From the NCBI RefSeq assembly GCF_028583425.1, contig NC_072793.1, forward strand, positions 171,531,681 to 171,595,680: 64,000 bases of DNA, read 5' to 3'. This document shows positions 54,888 to 64,000 of the stretch, piece after piece. Made by a program: the position numbers and the translations under genes. Each line of letters opens with the position of its first letter. Position 1 is the first letter of the stretch. The stretch comes from Eublepharis macularius (lineage: Eukaryota > Chordata > Lepidosauria > Squamata > Eublepharidae). Below the pieces are notes generated by a model. The model had not been told where the DNA came from, ran no database searches, and was given only the letters and a program-made list of their open reading frames with translations.

Positions 54888-55000
54888 CTCCCAGCCATAC
54901 TTGATATCAATTTACGCTACATAATCCGTCAGGAGTTTCAGAGAAAAGGGCAGATTATGAATAATGTAAATATTTTTTAAAAAAAACACTCAAGGCTTGG

Positions 55001-57073
55001 AAGGGAAGGGAAAGGAGCGAGTGAAGGATGGGCCATTCTCAAACACGAGCTGTTGCAAGCTCAAGCCCTCACTATCCCAGCAAGACGGAAACATGGTAAG
55101 GGCTCCAAGAAACCGATGTGGATGCACAGAGAGCTCCAGAATAAGCTAAGGGAGAAAAAGGAAATGTTCAGGAAATGGAGAGAAGGACAGACCTCTAAAG
55201 AGGAGTATATGAGGGTTACTAGGTACTGCAGATCAGCCATCAGAGAGGCCAAAGCTCAGTACGAGCTGGGTCTGGCCAGGAGGGCTCGCTACAATAAGAA
55301 AAATTTCTACAGATATGTGAGAAGCAAACGCAAGGTAAAAGAGGCAATTGGACTGCTGTTGGGAGTAGATGGAGAAACTCTGATGCAGGACAGAGAAAAA
55401 GCAGACAGGCTTAATGACTTTTTTGCCTCTGTTTTCTCCCTGAAGAACTCAGGCACATCTAGAGATAGTAGAAAATGTGGCAGGACACCTGAGTGGCTAA
55501 TTGACATTGACAGAGAGGTTGTGGAGAGGCATCTGGCTGCACTAGATGAATACAAATCCCCTGGGCCGGATGGGGTGCACCCAAGAGTGCTGAAAGAACT
55601 TTCCAGAGAACTTGCAGAACCCCTGTCCATCATCTTCAAGGCCTCCTGGAGGACTGGGGATGTGCCACAAGATCGGAGAAGAGCGAATGTTATCCCAATC
55701 TTTAAGAAAGGGAGGAAGGATGACCCGGGAAACTACAGGCCGGTCAGTCTGACTTCTGTTGCTGGGAAGATATTAGAACAGATTTTAAAGGGATCAATCT
55801 GTAAGCATCTGAAGGACCACTCAGTGATCCGGGGAAGTCAGCATGGTTTTGTTCCTAACAGATCTTGCCAGACCAACCTCGTTTCCTTCTTTGATCGAGT
55901 GACCAGCTTACTGGATCGGGGGAACTTTGTTGACGTGGTTTATCTGGATTTCAGTAAGGCTTTTGATAAGGTCCCCCATGACATTCTGATGGGCAAACTG
56001 GAAGACTGTGGAGTAGACTATAGGGCAGTTCGGTGGATAGGGAACTGGTTGGAGGACCGCACTCAAAGAGTGGTGGTCAGCGGCGTTTCATCAGATTGGA
56101 GGGAGGTGTCCAGTAGGGTGCTGCAGGGCTCGGTTTGGGGCCCGGTACTTTTCAATATTTTTATCAATGATCTGGATGAAGGAGTGGAAGGGCTGCTCAT
56201 TAAATTTGCTGATGATACCAAATTGGGAGGAGTAGCAAACACCCAAGAAGATAGAATTAAAATTCAACAAGGCCTGAATACTCTGGAGAAGTGGGCAGCT
56301 GTGAATAGGATACAATTCAACAAAGACAAGTGCACAGTATTACATCTGGGCCACAAAAATGGGAAGCACAAATACTGGATGGGGGATACACTTCTGGGCA
56401 GTAGTATATGTGAAAGGGATCTTGGGGTAAGAGTGGACTGTAAACTGAATATGAGGTCAGTGTGATGCGGTGGCAAAAAAGGCCAATTCAATCCTGGGTT
56501 GTATCAAAGGGGCCATAGCATCGAAATCGCAGGAGGTCATAGCCCCTCTCTATACTGCCTTGGTCAGGCCGCACCTGGAGTATTGTGTGCAGTTCTGGAG
56601 GCCTCACTTCAAAAAGGATGTGGACAAAATCGAGAGGGTGCAGAGGAGAGCGACAAGAATGATCAGGGGTCTGGAGACTGAGCCCTACGAGGAAAGGCTG
56701 AGGACCTTGGGAATGTTTAGTTTGGAGAAGAGGTTGAGGGGGGACATGATTGCTCTCTTAAATATTTGAAAGGCTGTCATTTGGAGCAGGGCAAAGAGCT
56801 GTTTCAGTTGGCAGCAGAGGGTAGGACATGAAGCAATGGGCTAAAACTACATGCACAAAGGTACCGGCTGGATATTAGGAAAAACTTTTTCACGGTCAGA
56901 GTAGTTCAAAAGTGGAATCAGCTGCCTTGGGAGGTGGTGAGCTCCCCTTCATTGGCAGTTTTCAAGAAGAGCCTGGATGAATACTTGTCAGAGAAGCTTT
57001 AGGCTGATCCTGCACTGGGCAGTGGGTTGGACTAGATGGTCTGTATGGCCCCTTCCAACTCTATGATTCTATG
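55001..57073 (+). mobile_element. CR1 LINE, 5'-truncated, with canonical 3' end
   Basis: Inserted into the ZNF-D intron; ZNF-C reads AGGCTTGGAAATCCCGGG uninterrupted (41219-41236). It contains ORF2 from the linker onward: a 470-codon frame (55053-56465), then a second frame (56470-56769). It ends with the classic CR1 tail CCAACTCTATGATTCTATG. It belongs to a different CR1 subfamily from 42342-45878, which has an A-run instead. Confidence 0.93.
55053..56769 (+). pseudogene. CR1 ORF2 reverse-transcriptase part, frameshifted
   Basis: Contains SPGPDGVHPRVLKEL, IPIFKKGRKDDPGNYRPVSL, VYLDFSKAFDKVPHD, GPVLFNIFINDLDEG and FADD near 56204. The frame shifts at about 56462 (after KLNMRSV) and resumes as [14 protein letters not shown] further stop lies at 56767-56769, within the normal C-terminal region. 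The endonuclease is missing through 5' truncation. The SGVPQGS block is changed (SRVLQGSVWGP). Not functional. Confidence 0.92.
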
Positions 57074-57370
57074 AAATCCCGGGTAATTGAAGAGATGGAG
57101 CCCGAGGAGGCTGGTGTTAGGGGAGTGGGAGGACTTCAGCTTTGACTACTAGCATAGACTAAACCTCCCAAAGTAGCCACTTTTTCCACTGGAACTGGTC
57201 TCTGTAGTTTGGAGATCAGTTTGAGATCTGGGAGATCTCCAGGCACCATCTGGCAGTTCAAAACCAACAGATTCCACAATATTTTGTTTCACGGCCTCGC
57301 TTGTTTATTTATATTTTGAATGCCCCAACCGTGATCTCTGTAAACACGCTTTCAATACAATCCTAAGAAG

Positions 57371-57422
57371 AGTTACTCCACTCTGAGCCCATTGAAATCA
57401 ATGGGCTTAGACTGGAGTAACT
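57371..57422 (+). repeat. Near-perfect 25-bp hairpin, ZNF-D intron copy
   Basis: Left arm AGTTACTCCACTCTGAGCCC then ATTGA, a 2-nt loop, and right arm TCAATGGGCTTAGACTGGAG then TAACT pair over 25 positions with two mismatches. The ZNF-C copy is at 41523-41574. Interspersed repeat; miRNA-like processing is only a possibility. Confidence 0.72.
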
Positions 57423-57676
57423 GCTTAGTGTGTTGAGACCAGCTTTCGAAAGAGGGTTAAAAGGAAGAGGCAGCAGTTGAGCTCACAGTTCTTGAAGTGT
57501 GAAAGCGCAATACACCACCCTTGTGCTTCAAGGTCTGCAGGTCAAAGTCAAAAGACCTCACCAAGCGTCTTTTAAGGAGAAGCAACTGTGAGGATAAAGA
57601 ATTCTACAAAAAACCCGCCTTCCCTTGGAAGGAAGTGCAGGCGACATAGAAACCCATGACCGTTCTGAGCAGCTAC

Positions 57677-57769
57677 CTGTCAATCCCTCCTCTTCATCAG
57701 AGAATGGGAGAAATAGTTCTTCCTCTTCCTCCAGCCAGGATATGAGGTCAGGTTTGGCAATCTGAGGTC
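57677..57769 (-). CDS. ZNF-D: KRAB-B exon
   Basis: A 93-nt exon, acceptor AAACAG, donor GTAGCT, encoding GPQIAKPDLISWLEEEEE then LFLPFSDEEGLTG. It differs from the ZNF-C exon by synonymous changes only, as read by eye. Confidence 0.93.
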
Positions 57770-58272
57770 CTGTTTAGCAGAAAAAACACAAAATCACGAC
57801 TCTTCATTGTGCACCTAAATCCAGCAATTCCAAGGCAGCTTGACCGTCCCTCCAGAAATACACAGTGGGCAAGTAAGACAGGGGCAGGGGGTGAAGAATC
57901 CTCCATCTGGCACTGGCAGGTTGGTGCTTACTTCCTGCCCAGCTGAGATTGAAAGGCCAGCTGAAAACTGTGTCGGGCAACCCAGCAGAGCCCCTTCCAC
58001 AGCCCAGGAAGGCACAGCCCAGAGAGGAGGGAAGCCCCTGCTTACACCCTCCCACATTCTCCAGGCCAAGCATCCTTTGGCACCTCTTCTCATGGAGTTC
58101 AGGCACAGGACTGCCAGGCAGGGGCTCCCCCTCTGCAAGGAGAACCCAGAAGCCCTCCCACAACCAAGGAAGGATCATGGAAGGTGGCAAAGATGAGCCA
58201 TTGGGGCCGGGGAAGACTGCCTGGTCATGCCCTTCCGCAACAAGAACTTCCTTACAGTTACTCCTCACATCA

Positions 58273-58467
<195 letters not shown>

Positions 58468-58881
58468 TCACTGGAAAGCTGCTCTATGGGTACGGAAAAA
58501 CGGACAGTGAATTAATCCTGAAAGACTAGTAGAAAGAAGAGACGAGAAGAGCTCTGTGGAGACATTTGTCTCCCCCTCTCCCAGACCTCCTGGGAGCATC
58601 TTGAGGCCAAACAGTCTGTCCTCATTGGCAGAGGGTCAGCAGCCTTGTGGGGAAGAGGCCAGAAATGTTCGTATCAGAGAAAAGCTGATAGGTTTCCAAG
58701 GAAATTCGTGGCCCATAGTCTCTGCCTGGGCTTCTCTGTACAGGCCATGTTAGACAGGGGGGACCCTTCTCCCTCCCCCATGGGCAGCACCAGAACCAAA
58801 GACAAGGAGGCCGATCCTCGGAGACTTACAACTGACAAGGAAATTTTCCTCGCCTGTGGGACCTCTCCCCCCTCCCCTTAC

Positions 58882-58896
58882 CTTAGCTGGCTGCAT
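58882..58896 (-). CDS. ZNF-D: start exon (MQPAK)
   Basis: GCCGCC ATG CAG CCA GCT AAG then donor GTAAGG, as in ZNF-B and ZNF-C. Only one copy is present here, unlike ZNF-C. Confidence 0.86.
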
Positions 58897-61235
58897 GGCG
58901 GCTCTTTTCCCTTCGCCACACGGAGGAGATGGCGGAGAAGGCCTCAGGGTGTATTTCCTTGTTGCCCTGAAGTGAGAAAAAGAAAGAGGGAAGGAAACCA
59001 TTTTTGTTACTCACAGATTTCTATGCCAGCTCCTTTCATCTCTGGCTGGGCCCAATTCAAGATGCGGCATTCGATGTAGGAAGGCTGAGGAGCATCTGGC
59101 CCAACCTCCCTCCCCCCAAACCAGGTCATATTGATGAGGGGCGGGAGTCCCACCTGCCTTATTCATGGCCCCCCTCCCCTCCTTGAAATGCTTCCCCCCC
59201 CCAGCCTCTGCCAACCCATTCGGGGCCAATGAGCTCCTGACCTGCCTGAGGCCACACCTCTCCCTCCCCCCCTCTGAGGGAAGCCAAGCCCCTCCGGCCT
59301 GCTCCACACAACCAGGGGAAAGTGCTGGGAAGGAAGTGGCAGAGGCCTGAAGGGATGATGGGAGGGAGTGCCCAACTGAAAGCGGCAGGTGGGAAAGTTC
59401 CAGCTCCTAATATTTCTTTGCATAATGGAAATGTTCCCCACTCATAGAAAATTAGCACGGCAAGGATGCAGTTTCTGCCCTCTTTCTATGCTTGCTCTGC
59501 TGCTTTTCTGAGGCAGGGAGTTGTTAACACAGGAAAACACATTCCTTATTGTGCTCCTCCCACTGCAGGCTGAAGTGAAGCTTCCCCTTGAGCCCACCTT
59601 TAGGGAAAGGGGCTTAAATAATATGGCAAATCAAATGACACCCCCCCACACACAAATCCACCATCTCAGGTCTCTGCCACCTCCTTCTCTTGCATGTCTG
59701 AACTTGGTCTGAGACTGAGATTGAGGCAAGCCTGGAGGCACAAGGAGTCCAGGGGGGAGAAGGAAGCCCTGCTGGGGCCAGCCTGAAAAGAAGCAGAGGG
59801 GCAGAGGGGGGCTCCCCTTCCCCCAACTCACGCTCCTGCTGCTGTTCTGCAGCCTTGACCTCCTCCCTGAGAGGTGCTGGGGGTGCCCCACAACAGCCTG
59901 CCCCCATGTGCCCCTCGAAGATTTTGGAATCCCTCACTTTAACCCTTTTTGCTTGGGGATCTCTCCAAGCAAAAAGAGCCCAGGAGAAAGAAAATAAAGA
60001 ACCTCTGAGGGAGAGATTTATTCCTAATGCAGGTTGCTTTGAGGCCAGGCCTTCCCCATTTTCCAGGCATTTACACATTTAACAGTGGTCAAACACAAGA
60101 AAATGTCCTTCCTTTTTTAATAACGAAAGCTGGGAAATTTAAGAACTGACAGACACATTTTCTATAATATATTCAGCTGCCAACAAATAAGGGGGAAAGC
60201 CCCATTTGCAGGGGAGGAAGTGGCCGCAGTGGGCCCAGGGCAGGGAAATGGATGCAGGGTGGGCGGGACTGGGGAAATGTGGACATTCCCACCCCCAAGG
60301 CCGCCGCCCCCCCCCCCAGGCTTCCCCACGATCTTGAGTTTCCCCAGAAGGAACCACAGGAAGCACAAGAATGGTTTGTGATGCGACAGGGCAGGGAAGT
60401 GGGGAAAACCCTCCCCTAAACTCGGGGCAATTCGCACGTGTGAAACAAGCACCTCAGGCACCTGCCTTAATCTCCATCCTTCCCCCAAGCCCCTCCTTCC
60501 TCCTCCCCTCTGGAACCTGAAGCCACTTGAGCCCCGCCCAGCCTTTGAAGGTGCCCAGTGCGGGTCCCTCCTTCGAGAGTTCTCACAGTCCAAGCTGAAG
60601 GGGCCAAGCGGATCTCTGTGGCGCAGGAGCAGAGCGGGGATTTGGGGACTGGGCCCCCTCCCTCCCCCCCAGCATCTTCCCCCTTCTCTCTGCTTTTGAT
60701 GTTGCATTGCAGCCCCCGCCCCGTATTTTCCCCCTTCTCACCCTCCAAAGCCCCTTTTTGCTGACCGGATTCCTCCAAGCCTCTTTGGCAAGGACAGGGG
60801 AGGAAGGACTGGAAATGGCTTTTTGCCCTCTCCCCCTCAATTACTTATCTAGGACTGCACATTTCTCACTTTAACCCTTGCACAAGCCGGGCCGCCTAAG
60901 ATGTTGGGGAGGGGAAAAGTGCCCAGTCCTAAGGAAGAGATGCCTCCATTCAGGACACGGATGGTTCAGTTGAAGAATGAATCTTTTACTGCATTCTTTG
61001 TTGGAGGTTTTGTTTCTGTACGTGTGGCCTGTAATCATGACAGCCGCTGGCTTTTCTCTTCATGTGTGCTGCTTGTAACATACTGTTGCCTGCTCTTAAA
61101 GATTAAATTGTTTCTTTGAATGCTGCATTTAATTGTCAGTCAATGTTTGATGTCTTCTAAATATTTTTGGGCTGTGACAGAGTAAATCTGAATTTTTAAA
61201 TTTTCAAGGGCTCTTACTCTAGGCATTGCAACATG
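58897..61235 (-). other. ZNF-D 5' flank
   Basis: Contains the full set of flank blocks seen singly or partly in ZNF-B and ZNF-C, including 59268-60206, which is missing upstream of ZNF-C. It ends at the TCTGTACA site where ZNF-C carries the hAT. No unrelated gene recognised. Confidence 0.6.
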
Positions 61236-61445
61236 TCTGTACATGAATACAGGTTCCTGTAAGTAGATGCCTGCCTTTTGTCATGTGTGTCCCTGGCTTG
61301 TACTAATTGTAATTACAAAGGCGAGCTTAATTGGAAACTCTCATTTTTGCAGTGGGAAAACAAATTTTGTGTCCATAGGTATGCACCTTTTCCCTGCATG
61401 TTTTTGTTTCCTGTTGTTTTGTTTCTCATGGCAGGGAAGACAGCA

Positions 61446-61590
61446 TGGTGTAACCCCATCTCATCGGATCTCAGAAGCTAAGCAGGGTCAGTGCGTGGAT
61501 GGGAGACCACCAAGGAAGACTCTGCAGAGGAAGGCCACGGCAAACCACTTCTGCTTCCCTCTTGCTTTGAAAGCCCCAGCAGAGGCTGTA
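61446..61590 (+). mobile_element. 5S-rRNA-derived SINE
   Basis: Starts with a 5S-like block (CCCCATCTCATCGGATCTCA, GAAGCTAAGCAGGGTCAG, TGGATGGGAGACCACCAAGG), followed by a SINE body (GCAGAGGAAGGCCACGGCAA, CCACTTCTGCTTCCCTCTTG). The 5S internal pol III promoter would drive it. Copy is 3'-truncated near 61590. Confidence 0.87.
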
Positions 61591-63855
61591 AGTGGCCAGG
61601 GACAGTTCATGAATATGGCATATTCTGAACCCCGTCTTTCTCCATGTGCTCTGGGATACTCATTCTATCTAAATTATCCTTTAGCACCAGACATTCCAGC
61701 TCCCCCATCTTGGCTCATAGGCTCCTGGCACTGGCAGATAGACACCCATAACACCTTTCCTCCCCCAGAAACACTCCCTTCCTTGCCATTCCGCTCTTCC
61801 TCCCACATACTATGGTGCTTCTACGGAGCTGGTCCCCCCAGAAGACGGCATCCTATGCTCCACCAGGCCACTTGGGCAGTTCGGGGTGGGGAGGATGACT
61901 TTTCCTTTGCAATGGGCACCTATGGGCTATGCCATCATTTTCACTGGCAAAGCAGCACGCAAAGGTCCTTCCCGCGTTTCAGCTGCCAGGTTGGGGGGGG
62001 GGATCCTCCCCGCCTGCTAGCTGAAATTTAAAGGGCGCTTTTTGTGCAGCTTGCACGGCCCCCTGCGTGGGCAATTCTCACAAATGCCAAGTGGTGATGG
62101 GTACAAAAGGAACAGAAGTGGGTGGGATGGGGAGCAACAGACAGGTAGCACATGCAAGGCAGAAACTGACACAGCCGTGGGTTAACCCCAGAGGTCAAGA
62201 AGGGGCAGTGCTTATGGTCAGTGGGGCTGTTCTGCCACTGAGGGGTTGTGAAGGGATACGTCATCCAAAATGATGGATGTCTTAAATGGCCTGCCAACTG
62301 GGTCCTCCCCACCCATCTTTTGGGGCCTCTCCCTACATGGGAATCAAACTTGGAGCCCTGGGTGTGCTATCCCAGTGCCTTTCCACTGATCCACCCCCGT
62401 CTTTGCAAGGTCTCAGCTCAGCCCCACATGGTTAGGGGTGATGTCTGGGATGCAGTGGACTCCCCAATAACTGATGGAGTTCTTCCTTTGCAAGCACCAA
62501 AGGGCACTAGTCTTGGATGTGGTGGCTGGGGAATTGTTTTGCCAAGGGGGCCAGTGGCCCTTTTGGATATGAAGGCAATAAGCACACAAGGGTGGAAGGA
62601 AAGAAAATGTATTGAATCCCTCCAAGTAAAGTACAAGAGATAAAGCAGTGCAAAGGTAACAGAGAAAAGCCACAGAACTTAGGCTTATGACCCCCCCCCC
62701 CCTGCTGCTATTGGGAACCCCTGGAAATGACAGCAAGCAGACGCCTCATTCTGGACAGTTGCACAGTGCTGCTCCATGGTTCAGTCTGAGCGGAGGTCCA
62801 GGAAGGGAGGGGCTTTCTAAGACTTATATAGGAACTAAGTTACACAGTTATACCAGATATTTGTTCTCTCTTCACTGTCTTCAAAGGAGATGAAGTATTC
62901 AAGGCTGACTGGTAAGCAGTGCCTCTGGCAATCGTCCACGATGAAGATTGCCTTTAGCCTCCCCCAAACTCTCATACCAGGTGGTAATCTAAACACCTCA
63001 TTCCTAAACGCAATAGCCTGACACCAGGATTAGACAAATGGACATTAAAGATTCTTGAGGGAACAACACCTTACAACAGCAAAAAGGCTCGGTCTGCCAC
63101 TGGGTACAAGATAGAGGAACTGTGGCACACCACTGACTGCTCGAGATTACAATGCTCTTCCACAAGTTACCACTACAGGGATCGAGCCCATACTGTGCCT
63201 TGTGCTTTGCTGCCAGTCGAACTGTTCCCAGGGGAATGGGTGGGCTCCGTCTTTTGACTACCATCCTCATCCCCCAGGGACTCAGACCAATGAGATCTCC
63301 TCCTTGGCATATGGGCACCATTCCCCAATGGACTTTGGAGGGGAGGGGTATTACAGATTTGGCTGGGGCTGCTATCATATGTTCCCCCTGATGTCTGCCA
63401 TTCCCCTGCAATGGGCTGCGATTCATCAAGGGTTGCCAGCTCTAGCTTGGGAGATTCTTGGAGATTTGGGGGTGGGGCTTGGAGTGGGTGAAGTTCCAGG
63501 AAGGGAAGGAGTTCAGCAGGTATAGTTCAAGGAGAACTCCAGGCCGCAACAGGAGGTTGGCAATAATACATCCATCTCTGAGGCTGACATCAGAGACTGC
63601 TGCTGAGGTTGCGTAGTCGCTGGGTCTTTCCTTTTGGTCCTCTGGTGCTCCAATGGGAGGAGGTCATGGGGCTGCTGCCACATTTGCGGTTGGCTGCACC
63701 CATAACTGCCACTCAAAGGGACTTCATCGGCATAGCCCTGATTGGCAAATTTTGCTAAGGATTCAATCACTGTGCAATCTGAGTCTTGACGAGTGCCAGG
63801 TTTTGTTTCTCCACCTCTCCAGAATGTCCACAGGGATCCAATCCAAGCATTTTTA
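61591..63855. other. ZNF-E 3' flank
   Basis: From about 62213 this repeats the ZNF-D 3' flank; 61503-62212 is extra sequence lost from the ZNF-D side. A MITE-like copy lies at about 63429-63555. No gene. Confidence 0.6.

Positions 63856-64000
<145 letters not shown>

Larger units (their letters stand above)
52796..57676 (-). other. ZNF-D intron before the finger exon
   Basis: Closely related to the ZNF-C intron. Differences are a CR1 insertion (55001-57073) and loss of the RTE 3' end plus about 380 bp that follow it in ZNF-C. No gene of its own. Confidence 0.8.

Noticed and set aside
61446-61590. 5S rRNA gene
   Set aside because: Only the internal-promoter part matches 5S rRNA, and it is fused to a SINE body; no complete 120-base 5S sequence is present.

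Overview
This window is nuclear DNA from a vertebrate, almost certainly a squamate reptile (lizard or snake; a gecko is possible, the species is not resolved). The evidence is KRAB C2H2 zinc-finger genes, found only in lobe-finned vertebrates, embedded in a mix of L1, CR1, RTE/BovB, Penelope-like, Helitron, hAT, tRNA-SINE and 5S-SINE copies that is typical of squamates. Host coding sequence is limited to zinc-finger genes; nearly everything else is repeat, intron or duplicated flank.

Layout. 1-3813: the 5' part of an L1 on the minus strand, with an open ORF1 and a broken ORF2. 5936-8152: finger exon of ZNF-A (plus strand), whose last two fingers are lost to a frameshift. 8245: a perfect CTCF-type motif. 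8330-9934: a ~50-bp minisatellite ending in a Helitron 3' terminus, then an L1 3' end. 11.8-18.6 kb: repeats only, including a ~1.2-kb palindrome, a SINE and two Penelope-like insertions carrying hammerhead-ribozyme-like motifs. 18.6-21.8 kb: a second Helitron end with a GC-rich minisatellite, and an L1 fragment split by a solo LTR. 21.8-28.2 kb: ZNF-B (minus). 28.2-36 kb: duplicated 5' flank, a Penelope-like insertion, a third Helitron end and a Ty3/Gypsy fossil. 36.0-46.6 kb: ZNF-C (minus). 51.2-58.9 kb: ZNF-D (minus). 63.86 kb to the end: the last codons of ZNF-E (minus).

ZNF-B, -C and -D share one architecture, and splice sites can be placed to the base: a 15-nt start exon (MQPAK), a 127-nt KRAB-A exon, a 93-nt KRAB-B exon and one long spacer-plus-fingers exon. 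Joined frames are open: 506 aa and 11 fingers (ZNF-B, cut short), 824 aa and 22 finger positions (ZNF-C), 624 aa and 15 fingers (ZNF-D). By family knowledge the KRAB box recruits TRIM28/KAP1 and the fingers choose DNA targets, often transposons, for silencing; targets cannot be read from this sequence.

ZNF-C, -D and -E lie in a tandem segmental duplication with a period of about 12-14 kb. Comparing copies gives empty sites for several insertions (hAT at 48356, CR1 at 42342, CR1 at 55001) and several copy-specific deletions, so this is a young, changing locus. I found no single unknown system. The most notable signals are the ribozyme-like motifs in the Penelope ends, the three Helitron ends joined to minisatellites, the duplicated start exon of ZNF-C, the intact CR1 ORF2 and the near-perfect 25-bp hairpin kept in both duplicated introns.
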